Of a stretch of 16,426 nt of DNA, positions 1 through 5,796 are shown in pieces. Below the pieces are notes generated by a model, which did not search any database, was not told where the DNA came from, and saw only the letters and a program-made list of their open reading frames with translations. Numbering within the stretch: position 1 is the first letter of the stretch; each line of letters begins with the position of its first letter. The position numbers were made by a program, and so were the translations under genes. Source of the DNA: Streptococcaceae bacterium (GTDB lineage Bacteria; Bacillota; Bacilli; Lactobacillales; Streptococcaceae); the NCBI GenBank assembly GCA_031259195.1, contig JAIRLR010000136.1, positions 1-16,426 of the forward strand, given 5' to 3'.

Positions 1-36
1 ATTTAACTGGATTTTGGTGGGTGGACGGGTAAGGCA
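1..36 (-). repeat. IS30-like terminal sequence, remnant at window edge
   Basis: The reverse complement of this stretch closely matches 769-797: both carry CCGTCCAC, a short variable gap, then CAAAATCCAGTTAA. The 769-797 copy is the end of the decayed IS30-type element at 757-1226, so this is read as the end of a second related element whose body lies to the left of the window. The outermost GTAACC part is degenerate here (GGTAAGG on this strand). No coding sequence is seen. The identity as an IS end is inferred from the match and not from a database. Confidence 0.45.
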
Positions 37-46
37 ATTCGAATGT

Positions 47-74
47 TTGCATGGGTTTTAAATTGTGTTATACT
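47..74 (+). promoter_or_regulatory. Likely sigma-A promoter of the cold-shock gene
   Basis: TTGCAT at 47-52 and TATACT at 69-74 are separated by 16 bp. The -10 box is preceded by TG at 66-67, giving an extended -10 (TGTTATACT). Transcription would begin near 81 and leave a leader of about 110 nt before the csp start codon, which is typical for cold-shock genes. Confidence 0.6.
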
Positions 75-80
75 TACCTC

Positions 81-192
81 GTAGTTTTCTGATGAGATTT
101 AAGTAGTTGTTTTTCATAAACACCTCCTAAGTCAACATCAAGTAATAATTGCATTAATCAATGTGTGTAAGCGCATAAGGAGGAATTTGTTT
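81..192 (+). promoter_or_regulatory. csp 5' leader with a built-in anti-Shine-Dalgarno
   Basis: The leader contains CCTCCT at 123-128. This is the exact complement of the AGGAGG at 178-183 that serves as the csp ribosome site. Pairing across about 50 nt would hide the ribosome site, so the leader could switch between a closed and an open form with temperature. The complementarity is visible; temperature control is inferred from how cspA-type leaders behave in other bacteria. Confidence 0.5.
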
Positions 193-393
193 ATGGCAAC
201 AGGTACAGTTAAATGGTTTAACTCAGAAAAAGGATTTGGATTTATCACTAGTGAAGATGGAAATGACGTATTCGTACATTTTTCAGCTATTCAAGGCGAT
301 GGTTTCAAATCATTGGAAGAAGGCCAACCAGTAACTTTTGATGTTGAAGAAGGCGCTCGTGGTCCTCAAGCTTCTAATGTAGTTAAAGCATAA
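193..393 (+). CDS. csp: Cold-shock protein, CspA family
   Basis: This encodes a 66-residue single cold-shock domain (OB fold) that binds single-stranded RNA and DNA in the cytoplasm and acts as an RNA chaperone. The RNP1 motif KGFGFI (residues 13-18) and the RNP2 motif DVFVHFSAI (25-33) are both intact, and the length is normal for the family. An upstream in-frame ATG at 163 exists, but the start at 193 is preferred: AAGGAGG at 177-183 is correctly spaced and the protein then begins [10 protein letters not shown] as its relatives do. The gene appears monocistronic, with its own promoter, long leader and terminator at 449-483. It could be cspA-, cspB- or cspC-like; the paralogue cannot be assigned. 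Confidence 0.95.
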   Translation: MATGTVKWFNSEKGFGFITSEDGNDVFVHFSAIQGDGFKSLEEGQPVTFDVEEGARGPQASNVVKA

Positions 394-448
394 TAATTGA
401 CTATATTTATTCCTATTATGGAATATTTGATATCATGAACAAATATTG

Positions 449-483
449 AAAAAGATATTCGATCTATTATCGGATGTCTTTTT
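449..483 (+). terminator. Rho-independent terminator of csp
   Basis: Fourteen bases (449-462) pair with 470-483 through Watson-Crick and G-U pairs around a 7-base loop (463-469). The 5' arm begins with five A and the 3' arm ends in five T, so it could act in both directions. It separates csp from the small peptide gene. Confidence 0.75.
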
Positions 484-531
484 ACTATGCAAACTACTTC
501 TTTTCGGTTAAAAGTGAAAAGAATTTACATT

Positions 532-560
532 TTGTCATAATCTTTGAAAGATTATATAAC
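532..560 (+). promoter_or_regulatory. Promoter with a perfect palindrome in its spacer
   Basis: TTGTCA at 532-537 and TATAAC at 555-560 are 17 bp apart. The spacer is almost exactly filled by a 19-bp inverted repeat, ATAATCTTT at 537-545 and AAAGATTAT at 547-555 around a central G. A dimeric regulator bound here would contact or mask both promoter boxes. The next gene on this strand is the 29-residue peptide at 622. The regulator is unknown and none is encoded in the window. Confidence 0.6.
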
Positions 561-621
561 ATATTTAAGTGAAGTGGAATTTGTTTTCGTTTAAAAAAAA
601 TAGCATAGGAGGGTTTTAATT

Positions 622-711
622 ATGAAAAAAGTTGAAGAAACAAAAATGAGAAATGTAAGAGCTGGAGATTTCAAAGATGGAAAATCAAAACCACCTATTT
701 TCTGGAGTTAA
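622..711 (+). CDS. 29-residue peptide, candidate exported signal or bacteriocin-like precursor
   Basis: The family is not recognised. The reading frame has an excellent ribosome site (AGGAGGG at 607-613, 8 nt from ATG) and its own promoter with a palindromic spacer, which argues that it is real despite its size. The first 15 residues are charged and end in VRAG. Counting back from that Ala-Gly, hydrophobic residues fall at -4 (Val), -7 (Met) and -12 (Val), the spacing of leaders cut by C39 peptidases, which normally end in Gly-Gly or a close variant. The remaining 14 residues, DFKDGKSKPPIFWS, are net cationic and end in an aromatic cluster. No Cys is present, so a disulfide or lanthionine is excluded. 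It may be a pheromone, a modified peptide or a small intracellular protein. No maturation enzyme is nearby; a C39 exporter lies about 12 kb away at 12440-14608. Confidence 0.6.
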   Translation: MKKVEETKMRNVRAGDFKDGKSKPPIFWS

Positions 712-818
712 TTAAAATTGCAATCTAAACTGTGTAGTAGAAAGTCTACTTGTAAATTGTAACCCAAAACCGTCCACTTATCAAAATCCAGTTAATAAAG
801 ATGTTAAGTGTTGTCTAA

Positions 819-978
819 GAACCTGTTAACGATCTCCGTAATTGTGACTTTTCTGGTAATTTTTTGCCTTTCTTTGTCAAAAAGCCTCGATTTAGCACCG
901 CTAAACCTACGTTTTTTTCCTAGAAATGCACAAAAATTTCTCAAAAAATCCATCAATAGAGAGTTCATTAACAGGTTT
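819..978. repeat. MITE-like hairpin element, copy 1 (160 bp)
   Basis: The left end GAACCTGTTAACGATCTC matches the right end read in reverse (AAACCTGTTAATGAACTC) with a few changes. The interior shares a block of about 30 bp (TTTTTTGCCTTTCTTTGTCA and its flanks) with the inverse of the copy at 14629-14851, and CCTACGTTTTTTTCC with the copy at 15468-15755. It sits inside the tail of the IS30 transposase remnant. The flanking triplets are TAA (816-818) and TTA (979-981), which are not identical, so the target duplication has decayed or the right end is misplaced. Confidence 0.7.
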
Positions 979-984
979 TTAGGA

Positions 985-1128
985 ATAAAACGACGTAACA
1001 TTCGATTGCCATTTTCATTACTTCCTCTCTCCCAACTTACTATTAGCTTGCGCATAATAGATTTCACTTAAATGGCGGACTTTACTCTTCTTTTGATCAG
1101 TGCTATTCTGTTTGGGAAGACTTTTCAT
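985..1128 (-). pseudogene. IS30-family transposase, C-terminal fragment with frameshift
   Basis: One frame starts at 1128 behind TAGGAG and reads 36 codons to a stop at 1018, including LSEIYYAQANS. The next frame gives SWERGSNENGNRMLRRFIPK, the conserved C-terminal signature of IS30-type transposases. The two pieces join if one extra A in AGTAAGTTGG (around 1036-1045) is removed. The first 19 residues (MKSLPKQ...) are not recognised as IS30, and the natural C-terminus is cut off by the hairpin element ending at 978. The catalytic core is absent, so it cannot transpose. Confidence 0.6.
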
Positions 1129-1265
1129 CTTTATTTCTCCTAAATGTTTTGGGGTTATGATTAAACATTTTATTAGAATTTTGATGAGATGTCTTTTTTA
1201 TTTAACTGGACGTTTTTAGGTTACAACTTGCCGCATAGAAAAAGCAGGAATGAAAGAGGATAACG

Positions 1266-2373
1266 ATGGAAATTTTTGAGATTGATAATCAATTAACTAA
1301 GTATAAAGAAGTTATTTTAAGTTTTAGGAGGTCTCTTTGATTTAGATCAACTAGAAGCAGATATTGCTGAAAATGAGTACAAGATGAGCCAGGCTAACTT
1401 TTGGGATAATGGTAAAAAAGCACAAAAAGTAATTAATAAGACTAATGCCTTAAAAGCAACTTACCAGTCATTTATGGATTTAAGTGAAGAGCTTGAGGAG
1501 TTGCTCATTCTTTTTGAAATGTTGCAAGAAGAAGCTGATAAGGAGATTCAAAAGGAGTTAGAGGAACGATTATCAAATTTAAGCCGTAACTTAAAAGCCT
1601 ATGAGTTGGCACAACTTTTAAATCAACCTTATGATGCCAATAATGCTCTATTAGAGATTCATCCTGGTGCTGGAGGAGTGGAATCTCAGGATTGGGGAAG
1701 CATGTTGCTTCGTATGTATACGCGTTGGACGGATAAACATCATTTTGATATAGAAACTTTGGATTATCAAACAGGTGAAGAGGCGGGAATTAAAAGCGTT
1801 ACTCTGCTGATTAAAGGGCATAATGCCTATGGTTATTTGCGTAGTGAAAAAGGTGTGCATCGTTTAGTGAGGATTTCGCCTTTTGATTCAGCAAAGCGCC
1901 GTCATACTTCTTTTGCTTCAGTCGATATTATGCCCGAGCTTTCTGAGGATGTTGAAGTTAAGATTAATTCTGATGATTTGAAAGTTGATGTTTATCGAGC
2001 TAGCGGAGCCGGTGGGCAGCATATTAATAAAACTTCAAGCGCGGTGCGAATTACCCATTTACCAACGGGAATAGTAGTACAATCACAAGTGCAGCGTTCG
2101 CAGTTTCAGAATCGCAATCAAGCTATGGAAATGCTAAAAGCGAAGTTATACCAACTAGAACTTGATAAAAATAAGCAAGAGACTGCGATTTTAAAAGGTG
2201 AACAATTGGAAATTGGTTGGGGCTCGCAGATTAGATCATATATTTTTCATCCATACTCGATGGTTAAAGATCATCGAACAAACTTTGAAACAGGGAATAT
2301 TCAAGTGGTAATGGATGGAGATTTAGATGGCTTTATTGATGCATATTTAAAAAGGAAATTAAATAAAAATTAA
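1266..2373 (+). CDS. prfB: Peptide chain release factor 2 (RF2), with programmed +1 frameshift
   Basis: RF2 ends translation at UGA and UAA codons by entering the ribosomal A site and triggering hydrolysis of peptidyl-tRNA. The coding sequence is 1266-1337 joined to 1339-2373, giving 368 residues, close to the usual 365. The first 24 codons from ATG 1266 (preceded by AGAGG) run to an in-frame TGA at 1338; reading continues in the +1 frame from GAT at 1339. The class-specific codon-recognition motif SPF is at about residues 204-206, and the catalytic GGQ, in [12 protein letters not shown], is at 249-251. The gene lies 112 bp upstream of ftsE, a neighbourhood common in lactobacilli. Annotating only from ATG 1384 would lose 39 N-terminal residues. 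Confidence 0.96.
1326..1340 (+). promoter_or_regulatory. Programmed +1 frameshift site of prfB
   Basis: AGGAGG (1326-1331), a 3-base spacer TCT, the slippery codon CTT (1335-1337) and TGA (1338-1340) match the classical RF2 autoregulatory site. The internal Shine-Dalgarno, the CUU slip codon and the UGA that RF2 itself reads are all present with standard spacing. When RF2 is scarce the ribosome pauses at UGA and shifts, restoring synthesis. Confidence 0.95.
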
Positions 2374-2432
2374 CTGTTTTGTTCTTTTTGAAATATATTT
2401 GTAATAATTAAATGTTACGATTTCGGGGTTAA

Positions 2433-2468
2433 AAATATCTTTTGAATAAATTTATTTTCAAAATATTT
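2433..2468 (+). other. AT-rich hairpin in the ftsE leader
   Basis: AAATAT and TTTGAA on the 5' side pair with TTCAAA and ATATTT on the 3' side, with a 2-base bulge and a short loop. It ends immediately before the ftsE ribosome site (GGGAGG at 2469-2474). It has no T-run, so it is not a good terminator; it may simply reflect AT-rich composition. The rest of the prfB-ftsE gap shows nothing clear. Confidence 0.3.
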
Positions 2469-2485
2469 GGGAGGAAATTATTCTC

Positions 2486-3178
2486 ATGAATATGATTGAG
2501 ATGCAAGATGTCATTAAAAAGTACAGCAATGGCACAACAGCCATTCGCGGACTTGACGTAAGCATTGAACAAGGGGAATTTGTATATGTGGTTGGCCCGT
2601 CTGGCGCAGGAAAATCGACCTTTGTTAAGTTAATGTATCGTGAGGAAAAAGCAACAGAAGGGAAAATTTTTGTTGCGAATTGGAATTTATTAAAGTTAAA
2701 AGGTAGAGAAGTTCCTTTTTTGCGCCGCGAAGTGGGCGTGGTCTTTCAGGATTATAAATTATTACCTAAAAAGACTGTTTATGAAAATGTTGCTTATGCT
2801 ATGCAAGTTATTGGCAAAAAACCTAAAGATATCAAAAAACGGACGGTGGAAGTTTTAGATCTGGTTGGATTAAAGCATAAAGTGCGGATGTTTCCAGATG
2901 AATTATCTGGCGGGGAACAGCAACGTGTAGCGATTGCCAGAGCGATTGTAAATACACCTAAAGTTTTGGTGGCAGATGAGCCGACTGGTAATTTGGATCC
3001 AGAGAATTCTTGGGAAATTATGAATCTTTTAGAGCGGATTAATTTGCAGGGAACAACAGTTATCATGGCTACTCATAATTCTCAAATTGTAAATACATTG
3101 CGTCACCGTGTTATTGCAATTGAAAATGGTCGCATTATTCGCGATCAATTGGAAGGAGAATATGGTTACGATGATTAA
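2486..3178 (+). CDS. ftsE: Cell division ATP-binding protein FtsE
   Basis: This is the cytoplasmic ATPase of the FtsEX complex, which is not a transporter in the usual sense but passes ATP-driven movement to cell-wall hydrolases outside the membrane (in Firmicutes, typically CwlO- or PcsB-type). The 230-residue length is normal. Visible motifs are Walker A GPSGAGKST (37-45), Q-loop VVFQD (about 85-89), signature LSGGEQQR (140-147), Walker B VLVADEP (160-166) and the His-loop ATH. The ribosome site GGGAGGAAA precedes the first ATG of MNMIEM. The gene overlaps ftsX by 8 nt, so the two are translationally coupled. Confidence 0.96.
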   Translation: MNMIEMQDVIKKYSNGTTAIRGLDVSIEQGEFVYVVGPSGAGKSTFVKLMYREEKATEGKIFVANWNLLKLKGREVPFLRREVGVVFQDYKLLPKKTVYENVAYAMQVIGKKPKDIKKRTVEVLDLVGLKHKVRMFPDELSGGEQQRVAIARAIVNTPKVLVADEPTGNLDPENSWEIMNLLERINLQGTTVIMATHNSQIVNTLRHRVIAIENGRIIRDQLEGEYGYDD

Positions 3179-4055
3179 AGTACTTTTACGACATGTTTGG
3201 GAGAGCCTGAAAAGTTTAAAACGCAATAGTTGGATGACAGTAGCTTCTATTTCAGCAGTAACGATTACTTTGATTTTAGCTAGTGTTTTTTTAACAATTA
3301 TCATGAATATAACAAAGGTTGCTTCGGATATTGAAGAAGATGTCAATGTTACGACTTTTATAGACATTGGGACAGGTAAAGAAGAGATAAATATGCTTAA
3401 AAAAGAGATAAAGAAGGTAAATCATGTTAAGAAAATTAAGTTTTCTGGAAGAGATGATCAGTTAAAAAATATTCGCTCAGCTTTAGGAGATGCTTGGGAA
3501 TTATTCCAAGGGGATAGTAATCCACTTTATGATATTTTTATTGTTAGTACGGATAGTCCTACTAATACTAAGGAAATTGCGAAGAAAATTGGTAATATCA
3601 AGCATGTTTATAAGGCAGATTATGGTGGAGCAAGTTCGGATCGCTTGATTGCTTTTACTAAAAATATTCAAACTTGGGGTTTAGGTGCTGCTGTTTTGCT
3701 GTTATTTTTGGCCATTTTCTTAATTTCGAATACAATTCGGATTACGATTATTTCACGGCAAACTGAGATTCAAATTATGCGTTTAGTTGGTGCGCAAAAT
3801 GGTTTTATTCGCTGGCCGTTTTTTCTTGAAGGGGCGTGGATTGGTTTGATTGGTTCGATTGTACCTGTTGTGTTGATTTGGATTAGTTATAAAACTATTT
3901 ATGGAGTATTGAATCCAGAACTTATGCGTTCGCATTATTCAATGTATAATCCATCTATTTTTTTGCCGCAAATTACATGTTTGGTTATGTTGATTGGAGT
4001 ATTCATTGGCTCGTTTGGCTCAGTTGTGGCGATGCGCCGATTTTTAAAATTATAG
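3171..4055 (+). CDS. ftsX: Cell division membrane protein FtsX
   Basis: FtsX is the membrane partner of FtsE and relays its ATPase cycle to extracellular peptidoglycan hydrolases. From ATG 3171 the protein has 294 residues beginning MIKVLLRHVWESLKSLKRN, the usual FtsX N-terminus, and the ribosome site AAGGAG lies at 3153-3158. ATG 3162 is also in frame but would sit only 3 nt after that site; longer starts run back into ftsE. The order is one membrane segment near residues 22-45, an extracellular domain of about 120 residues, then three more segments (about 170-190, 215-240, 265-290) separated by a FtsX-type cytoplasmic loop (SRQTEIQIMRLVGA). A terminator follows the stop codon. Confidence 0.95.
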   Translation: MIKVLLRHVWESLKSLKRNSWMTVASISAVTITLILASVFLTIIMNITKVASDIEEDVNVTTFIDIGTGKEEINMLKKEIKKVNHVKKIKFSGRDDQLKNIRSALGDAWELFQGDSNPLYDIFIVSTDSPTNTKEIAKKIGNIKHVYKADYGGASSDRLIAFTKNIQTWGLGAAVLLLFLAIFLISNTIRITIISRQTEIQIMRLVGAQNGFIRWPFFLEGAWIGLIGSIVPVVLIWISYKTIYGVLNPELMRSHYSMYNPSIFLPQITCLVMLIGVFIGSFGSVVAMRRFLKL

Positions 4056-4061
4056 TGACTA

Positions 4062-4088
4062 GGTTAAAACGAAAGTTTCAGCCTTTTT
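4062..4088 (+). terminator. Rho-independent terminator of ftsEX
   Basis: GGTTAAAAC (4062-4070) pairs with GTTTCAGCC (4075-4083) around a GAAA tetraloop with one internal mismatch, followed by five T (4084-4088). It begins 7 bp after the ftsX stop codon. Confidence 0.8.
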
Positions 4089-4100
4089 GCCATTGAGAAA

Positions 4101-4186
4101 CGATTTTCAAAGAAAATCGTAGCGCTTTCCATGTGTGCCCTGCATGGACGAGAACTAGGTGGTGAAAGAACACTACAGACCAGGGC
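4101..4186 (+). ncRNA. Candidate structured RNA with a possible pseudoknot
   Basis: In the gap after the ftsEX terminator there are three nested signals: an 8-bp hairpin (4101-4108 with 4112-4119), a 6-bp hairpin TCCATG/CATGGA (4128-4133 with 4143-4148), and a 6-bp stem GTGGTG/CACTAC (4159-4164 with 4171-4176, one G-U pair). The loop of the second hairpin contains GCCCTG (4137-4142), exactly complementary to CAGGGC at 4181-4186, which would form a pseudoknot. I do not recognise a known riboswitch or small RNA, and no clear promoter was found for it. Strand is assumed. The stretch from about 4190 to 4350 holds only a small hairpin (TTTCCAG/CTGGAAA near 4240-4258). Confidence 0.35.
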
Positions 4187-4351
4187 CGATGCATGAAAAT
4201 TTTCAATTTTTGGGAATAGTTTGTTTTTTCAAAATTTCCAGTGCTGCTGGAAAGAGAAAGAGAGTAAATAAATAACAGCTGTTAACTGTACGAATAACGG
4301 ATATTTGACTAATAGATGAAAAAGATCGAAAAGTAAAAGAAATTCGTTTTG

Positions 4352-4380
4352 TTGAATTTTTTTAGTTAATTTTCTATAAT
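4352..4380 (+). promoter_or_regulatory. Sigma-A promoter of pheST
   Basis: TTGAAT at 4352-4357 and a consensus TATAAT at 4375-4380 are separated by exactly 17 bp. Transcription would start near 4387, placing the whole T-box leader downstream. Confidence 0.8.
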
Positions 4381-4386
4381 TCCACA

Positions 4387-4707
4387 TTAGGAAATGTTTT
4401 ATAAGTATATGGCCATGATAGAAGCAGCGTAGCAAAGATTTTGTTAGAACCTATCTATTATCTCTAATGATGAAATGAATTGCGTTTACCAAATTGTTTC
4501 AAGCTTTGCTTGATTACAGGTAAACGCAATTCATCAATAGACAGACAAGTTAACAGACTCTAAGATATGATAGACAGGTTCTTAAAGGAAGAGAAACCTT
4601 TGCCCGCGTTAAGGGGTGATTAAGTGTATAGTTTGTAATCTCAAACTATGAATTAGGATGGTACCGCGTGTTTACGTTCCTTGGGGGAATGTAGGGTACG
4701 TTTTTTT
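4387..4707 (+). promoter_or_regulatory. T-box leader (tRNA-Phe sensing) of pheST, interrupted by an insertion
   Basis: The T-box sequence AGGATGGTACCGCG (4655-4668) differs from the usual AGGGTGGNACCGCG at one position. It is preceded by the Stem III hairpin ATAGTTTG/CAAACTAT (4628-4649) and followed by a terminator with 3' arm ending at 4700 and seven T (4701-4707). Uncharged tRNA-Phe should pair with the TGGT segment and favour the antiterminator, turning on pheST under phenylalanine starvation. The variable base T suits the A discriminator of tRNA-Phe. The 5' part, where Stem I and the specifier codon should lie, is split by a 135-bp element at 4447-4581, and I could not place the specifier UUC with confidence. 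Confidence 0.88.
4447..4581. repeat. MITE-like hairpin element, copy 2 (135 bp), inside the T-box leader
   Basis: The ends are GAACCTATCTATTAT and, in reverse, GAACCTGTCTATCAT. The triplet TTA flanks it on both sides (4444-4446 and 4582-4584), a clean 3-bp target duplication. Inside, ATGAATTGCGTTTACC (4475-4490) and its exact complement (4519-4534) enclose the family's TCAAGCTTTGCTTGA block, so the transcript would fold into one long hairpin. The right arm also contains a second end-like sequence (GTTAACAGACTC), identical to the end of the copy at 12132. Confidence 0.85.
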
Positions 4708-4726
4708 ATATAAAGGCGGGATAATT

Positions 4727-5770
4727 ATGAGTTTAAGAAAAGAGTTAGAAGATTTGAAATTAAAGGTAAGTCAGCAGATTGAGCAAGCGAAGACTTTAAA
4801 GGAATTAGATGATATTAGAGTGGATACTTTAGGTAAAAAGGGCCCGATTACAAAAGTTTTGCGTGGAATGAAAGATCTATCAGCAGATGAGCGACCAATT
4901 GTGGGAGCTTCTGCTAATGAAATTCGCGATGCACTGATTACACAGATTAAAGAAAAAAAGCATGAACTAGAAATGCAGGCGTTAAATGACGCTTTAGCTC
5001 AGGAAAGTATTGATGTAACCTTGCCAAGTAGAAGAGTAAAAAGAGGAGTTCGTCATATTTTAAGTCAGACACAAGAAGAGATTGAGGATATTTTTCTTTC
5101 GATGGGTTATAAGATTGTTGAAGGCTTTGAAGTTGAAAGTGATCATTATAATTTTGAAAGAATGAATTTACCTAAAGGGCACCCTGCGCGTGATATGCAA
5201 GATACTTTTTATATTTCTGAAGAAATTTTGCTAAGAACACACACATCTCCTGTACAAGCGCGAGTTATGGAGGAGCATGATTTTTCTAAGGGTGGACTTC
5301 GCATGATTTCGCCAGGGTGTGTTTTTCGTCGTGATACTGATGATGCTACGCACTCCCATCAGTTTCATCAAATTGAGGGCTTGGTGATTGACAAAGGGAT
5401 CACGATGGGAGACTTAAAGGGAACGCTAGAGTTTGTGATAAAGAAAATTTTTGGTGATGAGCGGCAAATTCGTTTACGTCCATCGTTTTTCCCTTTTACA
5501 GAACCCTCTGTTGAGATCGATGTTAGTTGTTTTAAGTGCGAAGGTAAAGGATGCAATGTTTGTAAATATACGGGCTGGATCGAGATTTTAGGGGCAGGTA
5601 TGGTCCATCCTAAGGTGTTGAAAATGTCCCAAATTGATCCTGAAGTTTACGCTGGTTTTGCCTTTGGTTTAGGTCAGGAGCGAATTGCAATGTTACGCTT
5701 TGGTATTAATGATATTCGTGGCTTTTATACAAATGATATGCGTTTTTCAGAGCAGTTTGCTCGCTTATAG
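4727..5770 (+). CDS. pheS: Phenylalanine-tRNA ligase alpha subunit
   Basis: This is the catalytic subunit of the heterotetrameric class II synthetase that charges tRNA-Phe with phenylalanine. The protein has 347 residues with an N-terminal coiled-coil arm (about 1-90) and the class II catalytic core. Visible motifs: motif 2 [19 protein letters not shown] (197-215), active-site THTSPVQAR (171-179), and motif 3 [17 protein letters not shown] (310-326). Cysteines 268, 271, 276 and 279 form a CxxC-x4-CxxC pattern seen in bacterial PheS. ATG 4727 is chosen because AAGGCGGG lies just upstream; the frame is open back to 4658, but that region is the T-box terminator. pheT follows after 26 bp. Confidence 0.97.
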   Translation: MSLRKELEDLKLKVSQQIEQAKTLKELDDIRVDTLGKKGPITKVLRGMKDLSADERPIVGASANEIRDALITQIKEKKHELEMQALNDALAQESIDVTLPSRRVKRGVRHILSQTQEEIEDIFLSMGYKIVEGFEVESDHYNFERMNLPKGHPARDMQDTFYISEEILLRTHTSPVQARVMEEHDFSKGGLRMISPGCVFRRDTDDATHSHQFHQIEGLVIDKGITMGDLKGTLEFVIKKIFGDERQIRLRPSFFPFTEPSVEIDVSCFKCEGKGCNVCKYTGWIEILGAGMVHPKVLKMSQIDPEVYAGFAFGLGQERIAMLRFGINDIRGFYTNDMRFSEQFARL

Positions 5771-5796
5771 AATTTTGTGCAAAGGAGATAAAATAA

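Larger units (their letters stand above)
757..1226 (-). mobile_element. Decayed, internally deleted IS30-family element
   Basis: Inverted ends of the form TTGTAACCYAAAAMCGTCCA lie at 757-776 (+) and 1207-1226 (-). Between them on the minus strand is the C-terminal tail of an IS30-type transposase, read in two frames. At 470 bp, including a 160-bp nested element at 819-978, it is far shorter than a working IS30 element of roughly 1 kb. It fills most of the gap between the peptide gene and prfB, and the rest of that gap holds nothing recognisable. Confidence 0.6.

Noticed and set aside
804..1071. Two overlapping 87-codon frames on opposite strands (804-1067 minus, 808-1071 plus)
   Set aside because: Both run through the hairpin element at 819-978. 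Only the part of the minus frame beyond 984 has meaning, as an IS30 transposase tail; the plus frame has no ribosome site and no recognisable product.
4240..4258. Hairpin TTTCCAG/CTGGAAA as a terminator
   Set aside because: It is not followed by a T-run on the plus strand, and no gene on the minus strand would need to end there.
4658..4726. Longer start for pheS
   Set aside because: The extension would translate the T-box antiterminator and terminator; a good ribosome site precedes ATG 4727 and the shorter product matches the family N-terminus.
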